Origin: Chitinophagaceae bacterium
GTDB taxonomy: Bacteria; Bacteroidota; Bacteroidia; Chitinophagales; Chitinophagaceae
Assembly (NCBI GenBank): GCA_024508725.1
Contig: JANINS010000003.1
Coordinates: forward strand, 496,001-560,000
DNA length: 64,000 nucleotides
Reading direction: 5' to 3'
The notes under the pieces were generated by a model. That model searched no databases. It was not told the origin of the DNA and worked only from the letters and a program-made list of their open reading frames with translations. Position 1 is the first letter of the stretch; each line of letters begins with the position of its first letter. The translations under genes and the position numbers were made by a program. Shown here in pieces: positions 54,270-62,808 of the stretch.

Positions 54270-55417
54270 TTTCTTTTAATAAAATATTTTCCGATCCGCC
54301 ATAAGATCGCCGTTTTCAGTTTATCGGTAAACGTGGGATTGCCTTCATGCCTGTAAAAAGTATGTGGCACTGGACTGGATCTCATTATCTGCTGGAATTC
54401 CTCGTCAGAAAAACCCAGCTTTTTTATAGAGTAGTGATACAGATCACTCACCTCGTTTTCTGCAATAGGTGGTTGTTCCAATTCTTTTAAAGCATCTTCT
54501 CTGCTGAGTTCACCATTACATACAAGGGTAGACAGGTGTGCTTTTCTTTTGTCAACATTAAACTTCCTGGGCAGCACATAACCCTGGTAAAACTTGGTGA
54601 ATTGGGATTCATAATGTTTACCACCATAATCTCTCCACCCGAATTGTTCGATGATCGTTTGCTTTGCAAGGTTCTTATTGTAGTCCTGCAGTTCCAAAGG
54701 TTCAACAAACTTTATTCCTTTTACCTGCTCGTAAAAAAAGCGTTGAACAAAGCCAAGTTTGGGATATGTCTTGAGTTGTTTTTCACCAAACTTAGCGTGT
54801 ATATCCTTTAGGTTTGAAAGGTCGGTTTTACTGAACACCCATTCTCTCGGTAATATTCCTTCGGTTTGATGATTTGTTCCGGACAAAAGAAAACGGATAT
54901 TATTTTCTGATGCTACTTTAAAAAGCGTAGCAAAGATCATATGATCGGTAGGCACTTCAATGTCTATCACACCGGCTTTAAAATAAGACCGTTGAAGATC
55001 ACGGAATTCATCCCAGTTGATAACATAAGTATAAAGGTCAAACCCTGTTACACGAATAATATTTTCAATATTATGCACTGCGAGTTCTGAATTCCATCCA
55101 TTATCAAAATGCACTGCAATCGGACGTAATCCGGCTTTCCATGCCCAGTATGCCAGGTAACTACTGTCTACTCCTCCGCTAAGGCCAATTACACAATCAT
55201 ATTTTTTCCCTTTTCCTTCCTGCTTAATTTTTTCAACAAGTGCATCTAGCTGCACTTTTAATTTAGCCGGTTCTTTGTAATGATACTTTTCCTGCACAGC
55301 AAAAAAATCATTGCAATAATTGCAATGGCCTTTATCATCAATAATAAAATTGGTGATAGCTGTATCATCCATTAAGCAGCGGGTGCAATGCTTTGTAGTA
55401 TTTTCCAAGATGATCAT
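54266..55417 (-). CDS. N-acetyl sugar amidotransferase (PseA/WbpG family), intact zinc ribbon
   Basis: A 383-residue enzyme with a four-cysteine zinc ribbon (HCTRCLMDD and HCNYCNDF) and the PP-loop LSGGVDSSYLAYWAWKAGLR, then IAVHFDNGWNSELAVHNIENII. The typical C-terminus with WRDYGGKHYESQFTKFYQGY is also present. It converts an acetamido sugar to an acetamidino sugar in ATP-dependent fashion. The ATG at 55417 overlaps the previous stop as TGATG; a TTG one codon upstream is less likely. Confidence 0.93.
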   Translation of the reverse strand: MIILENTTKHCTRCLMDDTAITNFIIDDKGHCNYCNDFFAVQEKYHYKEPAKLKVQLDALVEKIKQEGKGKKYDCVIGLSGGVDSSYLAYWAWKAGLRPIAVHFDNGWNSELAVHNIENIIRVTGFDLYTYVINWDEFRDLQRSYFKAGVIDIEVPTDHMIFATLFKVASENNIRFLLSGTNHQTEGILPREWVFSKTDLSNLKDIHAKFGEKQLKTYPKLGFVQRFFYEQVKGIKFVEPLELQDYNKNLAKQTIIEQFGWRDYGGKHYESQFTKFYQGYVLPRKFNVDKRKAHLSTLVCNGELSREDALKELEQPPIAENEVSDLYHYSIKKLGFSDEEFQQIMRSSPVPHTFYRHEGNPTFTDKLKTAILWRIGKYFIKRK

Positions 55418-56832
55418 CAAAAATTAATAGTAGAGAAAAAGTGCTCCAGGTTTTTCTTGTATCCTGTAGCAATGTTTTTTGAATTGCCGTGCCTGATCTC
55501 ATCACCCGGAATGTGTTGAATGCTGGCGTTGTTTAATACAGCGAGGTATTCTTCAGGTGTAGATGCAAAAAAAGTATGCTTGTGATCAAGTTTATTTTCG
55601 AAATAGACTTTCGTTCTGGGATCTGTGGCAATAAGGATATTCGGTTTACCCAACGAAGGCGCTTCCAGAGCACAAGTTGAAAAGCTGCACGTATTAAAGT
55701 TACAGCATCGTACGATTTCCTGGAATGGTAACCGGGTCTCTATATGAACATTACTAAATGAATCTTTCAATTCTTTCAGCCTGGCTGGAATTTCATACCG
55801 TATTGAGAAAATAAATATCACATCATAGCTTACTGCCACGATCGATTTAATAAATTCAAAAATGAACTTCTCATCCGTTACATCATAAGGGATGCAAACA
55901 GATAACCTGTAAGATCGGATCAATTGCTGCAGTTCGGCACGAAGAGGTTGCTGCAAAATCTTTTCTAAATAGTAATTGCCAACTATATGCACTTCGTTTG
56001 TCTTATAAATACTATTGTTTACGTTCAGAAGTGAATGCTCTCCAAATACCAGGAGGTTAGATGCATAAAAATTTCTATCGATCGATAATGATGTTACATA
56101 TCCAGGGTGAAAGCTGTTTATATTACCATGCTGGATTTCGACAGTTCTTATGCCCGAAACATTGGCACTATATACCTCTGCAAATCCGCTATAATCCGGC
56201 ATGAACACAATCCTGGGTTGCCATATTTTATATAAACGTTGGAAAAGTTTTATTCCCCATATATACAGATCGAGTTCTTCTGCTAACTGATCATAATCTG
56301 TCGCTGGGCCCGAGCTTTTTAATTGTTTTACCAACGCTTTTCGTTTAGCCTTAGTATAAAAAGACGGAATAGATCCCAGGAAATAATAAAGTTTCCGGCC
56401 ATCGATCATATGAGTTGATCGAAACTTAATGTTCTCCTTATTCTCAGGATCACCGTAATTTACCACCAGCACTTTTAAACCTGAAGCTTCGCAGTTTTCA
56501 ATGATGCCCGATGTAAGTTTGTCGATCATTTGTCCCTGCACCAGTCTTTTCTCAAACCGGTTAGAAAATACCACCACATCATACCGGGCAAACCATTTTC
56601 TTTTTTCAGTAATAATTTCCTTAACAAAAGAAGTGGACCGGATTGATCCCCATTTGATCCGGGATAGCAGGCTTTTAAACGAGGTATCTTTTTGCTTTGG
56701 TGGATTGGCAAGCTGGATCCTGAGCAGAAAGCGGACAATCGCCCAAACATGATAGCCCCGATATCTCGTATTCTGTAAGCCGGGATAATTGGTTTCTATT
56801 TCAAATAATGGCTCGGCTATATTGCTGTCCAT
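55417..56832 (-). CDS. Putative GT-B-like transferase of unknown specificity
   Basis: A 471-residue protein without a membrane helix that I cannot assign to a known family. VEIQHGNINSFHPGYV (with a HG motif), LLVFGEHSLLNVNN and VHIVGNYYLEKIL are reminiscent of the middle part of CDP-glycerol or polysialyltransferase-like GT-B proteins, and CSFSTCALEAPSLGKPNI looks like the nucleotide-binding C-terminal segment. Position between an amidotransferase and the PtmA-like reductase suggests it transfers a sugar with the special chemistry of this module. It overlaps both neighbours by 1-16 bases. Confidence 0.55.
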   Translation of the reverse strand: MDSNIAEPLFEIETNYPGLQNTRYRGYHVWAIVRFLLRIQLANPPKQKDTSFKSLLSRIKWGSIRSTSFVKEIITEKRKWFARYDVVVFSNRFEKRLVQGQMIDKLTSGIIENCEASGLKVLVVNYGDPENKENIKFRSTHMIDGRKLYYFLGSIPSFYTKAKRKALVKQLKSSGPATDYDQLAEELDLYIWGIKLFQRLYKIWQPRIVFMPDYSGFAEVYSANVSGIRTVEIQHGNINSFHPGYVTSLSIDRNFYASNLLVFGEHSLLNVNNSIYKTNEVHIVGNYYLEKILQQPLRAELQQLIRSYRLSVCIPYDVTDEKFIFEFIKSIVAVSYDVIFIFSIRYEIPARLKELKDSFSNVHIETRLPFQEIVRCCNFNTCSFSTCALEAPSLGKPNILIATDPRTKVYFENKLDHKHTFFASTPEEYLAVLNNASIQHIPGDEIRHGNSKNIATGYKKNLEHFFSTINF

Positions 56833-57557
56833 CCTCCGTCAACCATTAAATTATGCCCGGTAATATATGATGCTTCATCCGAAAGCAGGAAGCTAATGGC
56901 AGGTGCAATTTCTTCTGGCTTTCCCATTCTTTTCAGCGGAACCTTGCTTTCGAATTGCTCAACAAAACGAGGGTTTTGATGATTAAATATTCCACCGGGA
57001 GAAACGCAGTTAACTCTTATACCGGCATGCCCGTAATACGCCGCAAGATATCTTGTGAAATTGATCACACCACCTTTAATAGCTGCATATGCAGCAGGAG
57101 ATGTCATACCACCGGTGTTTTCATAAACTGTAAAATCATTTCCAACCACACCGTATATAGAAGCGATATTAACGATGCTGCCGCTGTTCTGTTCCTTCAT
57201 TATACTTAATGCATGTTGGCATAAATAAAAACAACTATTCAATTGCATGTCAACGTTACGGCGCCATGATTCAATAGAGATATCTTCGAATTTATTGCCC
57301 CAGTCTGAAGTTCTCGGATAAGCATTGTTTACAAGCCCATCGATCTTTGAATAACGTTCAACTACTTTTTTAAGAAGGGAACTTACAGATGCTTCATTAG
57401 TAATATCACAATGCAATGTATTCGTGTTCCAATCGTCTTCAACACCTATTTCCGCATTGATTGCGATAGCTCCATGTTGAGACAAATGTTGTATGATGGC
57501 TTTACCTATTAAACCACTGCCACCGGTTACAACAATAATTTTTCCTGATAATTGCAT
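56817..57557 (-). CDS. SDR-family oxidoreductase, PtmA-like
   Basis: A 246-residue classical SDR. KIIVVTGGSGLIGKAIIQHL, DGLVNNAYPRTSDWGNKF, SIVNIASIYGVVGNDFTVYENTGGMTSPAAYAAIKGGVINFT and RVNCVSPGGIFNHQNP match PtmA of the Campylobacter flagellin-glycosylation/legionaminic acid locus, including the NAYPR and YGVV patterns. The YxxIK active site is in place. It is followed by a class III aminotransferase and cytidylyltransferase, consistent with a nonulosonic acid-like pathway. Confidence 0.85.
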   Translation of the reverse strand: MQLSGKIIVVTGGSGLIGKAIIQHLSQHGAIAINAEIGVEDDWNTNTLHCDITNEASVSSLLKKVVERYSKIDGLVNNAYPRTSDWGNKFEDISIESWRRNVDMQLNSCFYLCQHALSIMKEQNSGSIVNIASIYGVVGNDFTVYENTGGMTSPAAYAAIKGGVINFTRYLAAYYGHAGIRVNCVSPGGIFNHQNPRFVEQFESKVPLKRMGKPEEIAPAISFLLSDEASYITGHNLMVDGGWTAI

Positions 57558-58921
57558 TAGTTAAATTGCCTGAAGACCGGTTTAACAGCAGGTCCTACCA
57601 GGTAATTTTCAATACCCTCAGACAATGCTTTTTTATAGATAATAAGCGATTTTTCTACTGCTTTCAATGTAAGTTCGAGTTCGGTTTGGCCATGAGCAAA
57701 ACTTGGAGCGATCCATGGTATCAATACACCTTGCTTGATCATTTCCTGTGCAAATAAAGTGCGGTAAGGCATCGATATTTTTCCATCGGCATCTTTGGTC
57801 ATATAATTCATTGAAACATATCCGCCATCCATATAGAAATGATCAGTCAATCCTAAAGACCTGCTTATATCATTAATGCCATTAAATAACTTAGCACCGT
57901 ACTTCCAGAGATGATCGATCACATTCTCCTCTTGATAGATACGTACTGTTTCAATGAAAGCACCCATTCCACTCATTTCGGCACCATGGGTTGTTGAAAC
58001 AAGAAATGTTCTTTCATTTCCACCTTCATGAATACCGCCAAGGCTCATCAACTCTTTCTTGCCCACCAGTGCAGCTACTGCAAAACCATTGGCCATACCC
58101 TTTCCAAATGTTGAAAGATCGGGTTGTACATCGAAATATGTTTGAGCACCATTTAAATGCCATCTGAATCCGGTGATCATTTCATCAATGATAAAAACCG
58201 CACCATCTTTATTACACAAAGCCTGTACCTGCTGCAGGAAATTTGGTTTTGCATGATCATACTCTTTGCAGGTAACATTTGTTGTTCGGGCTGCAGGACA
58301 AATGCCGGATTCGCATGGCATTAAAGTAGTTGCCGGCTCTAATATTACCGCAGCAATTTGTCCGGGATGTGCATCAAAACATGCCTGTAAAGAAGCAATA
58401 TTATTATAGTCGAACACTAGCGTCGTAGAATAATGCTCTTCAGGAATCCCTTTCTTCATAGGAGTAGTACCGATAAACCAATCATCGAATGAAAAGAATG
58501 GCTGTTGTCTTGGTACGCACACATATTTACGTCCTGTATAAGCTCTTGCTATTTTTATTGCTGCAGTAGTTACATTGGATCCGTTTTTTGCAAACTTCAC
58601 CATGTCAGCTCCTGGTATAAGATCTGTGATCACCTCCGCTGCATGCAGTTCTACAGTACTGGCCCTGGTAAGGTTAACACCCTTTTCCATTTCAGCAAAA
58701 GCAGCTTTGTTCACTCTGTCGTTTGCATAACCAAGTGTTACAGCTCTTAACGCCATTCCATAATCCAGGTACTTTTTACCGTCGGCATCCCATACATAGG
58801 CATCTTTGCCTCTTTCAAGTATGGCAGGAGCATTGGATGGATACTGATCGTCTCCACGGCTATAAGTGTGAGCACCGCCGGGAATTAAATTGCGTAAACG
58901 TAAAGCGTATTCGGTTGTCAT
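57557..58921 (-). CDS. Class III aminotransferase (glutamate-1-semialdehyde aminomutase-like)
   Basis: A 454-residue PLP enzyme from the ATG at 58921 (a TTG at 58930 is less likely). RLRNLIPGGAHTYSRGDDQYP, FAKNGSNVTTAAIKIARAYTGRKYV, AVILEPATT, VFIIDEMITGFRW and DLSTFGKGMANGFAVAALVG (Lys binds PLP) are typical. It has an insertion with several cysteines near residue 200 (CESGICPAARTTNVTCKEYD) that is not part of HemL. In this setting it probably aminates a sugar precursor, not heme precursors. Confidence 0.85.
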   Translation of the reverse strand: MTTEYALRLRNLIPGGAHTYSRGDDQYPSNAPAILERGKDAYVWDADGKKYLDYGMALRAVTLGYANDRVNKAAFAEMEKGVNLTRASTVELHAAEVITDLIPGADMVKFAKNGSNVTTAAIKIARAYTGRKYVCVPRQQPFFSFDDWFIGTTPMKKGIPEEHYSTTLVFDYNNIASLQACFDAHPGQIAAVILEPATTLMPCESGICPAARTTNVTCKEYDHAKPNFLQQVQALCNKDGAVFIIDEMITGFRWHLNGAQTYFDVQPDLSTFGKGMANGFAVAALVGKKELMSLGGIHEGGNERTFLVSTTHGAEMSGMGAFIETVRIYQEENVIDHLWKYGAKLFNGINDISRSLGLTDHFYMDGGYVSMNYMTKDADGKISMPYRTLFAQEMIKQGVLIPWIAPSFAHGQTELELTLKAVEKSLIIYKKALSEGIENYLVGPAVKPVFRQFN

Positions 58922-58922
58922 A

Positions 58923-59573
58923 TTATTCAAACCAAAAAGATGAATGTTGATAATTAGTTTTCAAGGTATGCTGCTTAGGATTACCAATGTACAGCATGTT
59001 ATCCTCAAGCGACCTGTCAATGATCAATGATTCAGCAGCAATCTTACAATTATTTCCGATGGTAGAGTTACCAAGAACAGATGAACCTGGATGCATTGTA
59101 ACATGCTTACCCAGCTGGGGATAAACGTTATGATTAGAACCAATGCCACATCGTTGGTAAACTACAAAATAATCACTGTATACTCCTCTGCCAAGAACAG
59201 TTGCCAGTGGATGCACTACCAAAAAAATATCGGGAAGACTTATTTCATAAAAAGCATCTAAACCATGCAACATTTTATTTAGGAGAAACAATTTAGAGCA
59301 GATATTGATGTCGCCGTTCTTTTTATATATCGTATTGCTCAGGTAGTAAAGAAACATGCAATACTGATCTCCATGGAGGTGATTAAAAACTGAACTAGAG
59401 CCGTCGAAAAAATACTTGTTATTTACCCTGGAAAAGCAGTATTCTACCCGTTGGATAGCAGTATCCATATAATCGCTGATATCCTTTATGTCAATCGCTT
59501 TATCATAAAAGTTATTATTCAATTGTCTAACAACATAAAGCGTAAGCTCTTCTTTTGGTAAAGACATTTTCAT
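58923..59573 (-). CDS. Serine-acetyltransferase-like hexapeptide transferase
   Basis: A 216-residue protein with a helical N-terminal half and a beta-helix C-terminal part, the CysE layout. VVHPLATVLGRGVYSDYFVVYQRCGIG and TMHPGSSVLGNSTIGNNCKIAAESLIID show hexapeptide repeats; the C-terminal LYIGNPKQH resembles sugar-acetyltransferases. Its start overlaps the HisF-like stop by one base (TAATG). More likely an acetyltransferase on an amino sugar than a cysteine biosynthesis enzyme. Confidence 0.75.
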   Translation of the reverse strand: MKMSLPKEELTLYVVRQLNNNFYDKAIDIKDISDYMDTAIQRVEYCFSRVNNKYFFDGSSSVFNHLHGDQYCMFLYYLSNTIYKKNGDINICSKLFLLNKMLHGLDAFYEISLPDIFLVVHPLATVLGRGVYSDYFVVYQRCGIGSNHNVYPQLGKHVTMHPGSSVLGNSTIGNNCKIAAESLIIDRSLEDNMLYIGNPKQHTLKTNYQHSSFWFE

Positions 59574-60331
59574 TATACCGTCTTTATCTGGATATCGTTA
59601 TTCTTTAAATAAGACCTGGCTCTTACCGGGTTATTGTCGCCGAAGTGATAGATGCTTGCCATTGCCAAAGCACTCACACCGGTGCTTTTGAAAGTATTAA
59701 CCAGGTGCATTAAATTTCCTGCACCACCACAAGCAATCACCGGTAACGATGTAGATGACATCACTAATTCGATTAGCTGATGATCGTAACCTTCCATCAT
59801 TCCATCATTGTCTATCGAATTGATAAATATTTCTCCTGCCCCAAGGGACTCAACAGTTTTTATGTAACCTACAAGATCTTCTTCTCTTCTTACTTTTCCG
59901 CTGTTGCTATATATCACATAACCATTGTCTTCAAACTTCACATCTATTCCAACAACAATGCACTGGCTGCCGAATACGTCTGCAGCTTCTGTTATGAAAG
60001 AAGGATTATTTAAAGCCGCAGTATTTATTACAACTTTATCTGCACCGGCGTTAAGCAGTTTCCTGATTTGTTGAATAGAAGATATGCCGCCACCAATTGT
60101 TAAAGGCATGAAGCATTCTTTAGACACTTCGCTGATGACCGCTACATTTGTTTCTCTGCTTTCATTTGTTGCATCGATATCAAGGAAGATCAGCTCATCT
60201 ACAAACTGTGCATTATATATTCTTGAAGCGAATATTGGATCACCGGTATCTTTAAAATCAGTGAACTTTTTACCTTTCACCATTCTGTCGTTCTTGAGTA
60301 GGAGAACAGGTATGATTCTAACTTTCAACAT
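59573..60331 (-). CDS. HisF-like cyclase subunit (second copy, AglZ/HisF2 family)
   Basis: A 252-residue TIM barrel with the same change as its paralogue: [19 protein letters not shown] has leucine where histidine-pathway HisF has Asp11; [10 protein letters not shown] retains the second Asp. [16 protein letters not shown] and [22 protein letters not shown] complete the pattern. It is contiguous with HisH-like and amidotransferase genes (overlaps of 1-31 bases), so this is a complete acetamidino module. Confidence 0.9.
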   Translation of the reverse strand: MLKVRIIPVLLLKNDRMVKGKKFTDFKDTGDPIFASRIYNAQFVDELIFLDIDATNESRETNVAVISEVSKECFMPLTIGGGISSIQQIRKLLNAGADKVVINTAALNNPSFITEAADVFGSQCIVVGIDVKFEDNGYVIYSNSGKVRREEDLVGYIKTVESLGAGEIFINSIDNDGMMEGYDHQLIELVMSSTSLPVIACGGAGNLMHLVNTFKSTGVSALAMASIYHFGDNNPVRARSYLKNNDIQIKTV

Positions 60332-60960
60332 TAGCTACTAACAAAATTGTTCAATATACGCAAGCCATGCTTCTGACTTTTTTCAGGATGAAACTGCATG
60401 CCTGTTACATTGTCTTTATATACTACTGATGGAAATCGGGATCCATATTCGCTGTAAGCAAGTATGTCCTGTTCATTCTTCACATCAAAAAAATAGGAAT
60501 GGACAAAATAAAAATCAACATGTTTCCTGATTCCCTGGAACAAGAGATGATCTGTGATTAATTCCAAAGCATTCCAACCTACGTGAGGTATTCTCACTCC
60601 ATCGAAATTCATTTTTATAACATTCCCTTCAATTAAGCCCAATCCAGATTTTTCATATGGCTCAAAACCTCTTGTTGCCAGCAACTGCATACCCAGGCAA
60701 ATACCAAGCATGGGTTTACCCGACTTCACAAAAGAAATGATTGGCTCGATTAGATTTCTTTCTTCAAGATTTTCCATCGCTTTTGCGAAAGAACCAACAC
60801 CGGGCAATACAATATGAGTAACGGAATTAAACTGTTCAGGTATTGTTATTATCTCCACATTAGCATCGAGGGATCTGAATGCATTGTATACAGACCTCAA
60901 ATTCCCCATTCCGTAATCGATAATGCCGATTACTTTGTCCTGTTGTTCTCCCTGTACCAT
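60331..60960 (-). CDS. HisH-like glutamine amidotransferase subunit (second copy)
   Basis: A 209-residue glutaminase: GIIDYGMGNLRSVYNAF, LPGVGSFAKAMENL, GICLGMQLLATRGFE with the catalytic Cys, and GMQFHPEKSQKHG with His and Glu. The full triad suggests an active ammonia source. It overlaps the upstream amidotransferase by 31 bases and shares one base with the HisF-like gene. Confidence 0.92.
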   Translation of the reverse strand: MVQGEQQDKVIGIIDYGMGNLRSVYNAFRSLDANVEIITIPEQFNSVTHIVLPGVGSFAKAMENLEERNLIEPIISFVKSGKPMLGICLGMQLLATRGFEPYEKSGLGLIEGNVIKMNFDGVRIPHVGWNALELITDHLLFQGIRKHVDFYFVHSYFFDVKNEQDILAYSEYGSRFPSVVYKDNVTGMQFHPEKSQKHGLRILNNFVSS

Positions 60961-62108
60961 TCGTTTATATCATGAACCTTATCAGCAGGTGGTATATTAT
61001 CAAAATCCGGCTCAAAAGGTGGTACTACAAATTTTTTGATCGTTTCGTAAAACTCTTCTTCCGACATTCCCATATACTCAAGAAAAACCTCTAAAGATTC
61101 AGGTTTCCTGCCATCATATTTTTGTATCCAATCCCAGGCTTCTTCAGTGGTCATTCTGCCGTTACGCACTTCGAAGTTTACCAATTGTGTTACTCGGCCA
61201 TATCCTCTTTTAAGATACTTGATATAATCACGTGTACCCTGCATCCAGCATTCGATCTTTGCAAATTCCTGATTGATCTCTGTAGGTACTCCCTCTAATT
61301 CATCTCCTGACCATCCCAATTCATCCATTATAAGCTTGGTTTGTTTCTTATAATCCCAGGGGATAAAACTTCCGAGACACACTGAATAATATCCGATACG
61401 TTTCAGGTCTTCCAACTTAGGATACGTATATGGCATCAGGTCTCTTTTGTCAATTGGATTTTCGGGAGTATTGATCATTCCGAACATATCATCTGCGGTA
61501 ATGCCGAGATTCCTGTATATGTTGAATTTATTTTCATCTTCCCACTCGATCATATCATCTTCATAAGTATAATATGCACTCATCTCTGCCAATGGCTCGC
61601 CCCAAAGGATCAAAGGCACATTGAACTTGATAGCGATCTGCAATGGGTATGAATAAATTCCTGTATGGCAATGCCAGCAGAAGTCTGTTTTTCTTGCAAA
61701 AGATTCAAACATTAATCTTTTTACAATCTGCCAGTTGGGAGTGAAGTTGATAAAATCTGCTCCTAATCTTTTAAGTGTTCTTTCTACATTCTTTTCATGA
61801 TTGCTTCTCATGAAACCGTGATTAAAGCGAACCACCAGAGGTTTTATTTTGTATTCCTTCATAAGGTAATACAAGGTGAAGGTGCTGTCTTTACCTCCAC
61901 TAAATGGAACGATGCAATCATAGTCATATTTACCTCTGAATTTTTCGATTACTTCATCCAGCATTTTTTTTCGCTTGGTCCAATCCACACCTGTTTGCTT
62001 ATACTCAGTAGTACGGCACATGTTGCAGGACTTATTGTCTCTTTCTATTTCGATGGTTTCATAAGTCTCTGGTAGGAGACAGTTACCACATCTTCTCAAC
62101 TCAGACAT
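60930..62108 (-). CDS. N-acetyl sugar amidotransferase (third copy), PseA-like with intact zinc ribbon
   Basis: A 392-residue enzyme with CGNCLLPETYE and SCNMCRTTE (four cysteines) and the PP-loop FSGGKDSTFTLYYLMKEYKIK, then VVRFNHGFMRSNHEKNVERTLKRLG. The SGGKDS form, instead of SGGVDS in the other two copies, is closer to PseA and LegA-type proteins. It would add the acetamidino group to a nonulosonic acid or its precursor, and stands next to the CMP-sugar synthetase gene. Confidence 0.9.
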   Translation of the reverse strand: MSELRRCGNCLLPETYETIEIERDNKSCNMCRTTEYKQTGVDWTKRKKMLDEVIEKFRGKYDYDCIVPFSGGKDSTFTLYYLMKEYKIKPLVVRFNHGFMRSNHEKNVERTLKRLGADFINFTPNWQIVKRLMFESFARKTDFCWHCHTGIYSYPLQIAIKFNVPLILWGEPLAEMSAYYTYEDDMIEWEDENKFNIYRNLGITADDMFGMINTPENPIDKRDLMPYTYPKLEDLKRIGYYSVCLGSFIPWDYKKQTKLIMDELGWSGDELEGVPTEINQEFAKIECWMQGTRDYIKYLKRGYGRVTQLVNFEVRNGRMTTEEAWDWIQKYDGRKPESLEVFLEYMGMSEEEFYETIKKFVVPPFEPDFDNIPPADKVHDINEWYRENNRTK

Positions 62109-62808
62109 TATCTTGAATATTGTTTTTGTTTTTCAGAATTGATTCTACGATAAGAAAATCTGTCTTATCGTCTATTTCATAGGACTTCCACTTGGGCATT
62201 ACGTAACCAAGTGTGTTATTATGATAAAAGTTCTTCAGTTTCTTGTATTCAGATACCTCGGAAATATACAGCGACCCTTCATAAAAAAACAATGGCTCTA
62301 TTTCCTGCCTGCGTAATACTTTAAAATCGTTTCCCGATCTTAAAAAACCATCCTGTGAAAGGCTTACACAGAACATGGGATGTTGTGATTCTACAGCACT
62401 GATCCCTACAATACTGCTAGCTCCTTTCGTAGAAAGTAGTCTTTCAAAGGCAGCATCTATATCGGCTGTTTCTCTTAATGGAGATGTAGGCTCAAGCAGC
62501 AAAAGATAATCATAGACTTTTCCTTCTTTTTCCAATGTTTCAATAAGGTCAATTAAAACATCAGCAGTAGAAGTTTCATCTTTAGCTAACGCAGCTGGCC
62601 GTAAGAATGGAACAGTTCCACCATAGCGTTTTGCCACCTCAGCGATCTCGACACTATCGGTTGACACAATTACCTCATCAACATACTTGCTGGATAATCC
62701 TTGTTCAATTGACCATGCCAGCAAAGGCTTATCGATAAGCATTTTGATATTCTTGCCGGGCAACCCTTTACTTCCACTTCTTGCAGGAACAACGGTTAAG
62801 ACCTTCAT
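62101..62808 (-). CDS. Acylneuraminate cytidylyltransferase (CMP-nonulosonate synthetase)
   Basis: A 235-residue enzyme that activates a nonulosonic acid with CTP. VVPARSGSKGLPGKNIKML (nucleotide-binding loop), LLAWSIEQGLSSKYVDEVIVSTDS and LLLLEPTSPLR are classic NeuA/PseF motifs; GISAVESQHPMFCV and EGSLYISEVSEYKK follow. Whether the sugar is sialic, legionaminic or pseudaminic acid cannot be told. It overlaps the amidotransferase gene by 8 bases and the DegT gene by 4. Confidence 0.93.
   Translation of the reverse strand: MKVLTVVPARSGSKGLPGKNIKMLIDKPLLAWSIEQGLSSKYVDEVIVSTDSVEIAEVAKRYGGTVPFLRPAALAKDETSTADVLIDLIETLEKEGKVYDYLLLLEPTSPLRETADIDAAFERLLSTKGASSIVGISAVESQHPMFCVSLSQDGFLRSGNDFKVLRRQEIEPLFFYEGSLYISEVSEYKKLKNFYHNNTLGYVMPKWKSYEIDDKTDFLIVESILKNKNNIQDNV

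Noticed and set aside
57557-58921. Calling this gene hemL
   Set aside because: It has an insertion with cysteines not typical of HemL and lies in a polysaccharide locus with sugar-modifying neighbours.
58923-59573. Calling this gene cysE
   Set aside because: The layout is similar, but it sits in a sugar module with no cysteine gene near, and its C-terminus resembles sugar acetyltransferases.
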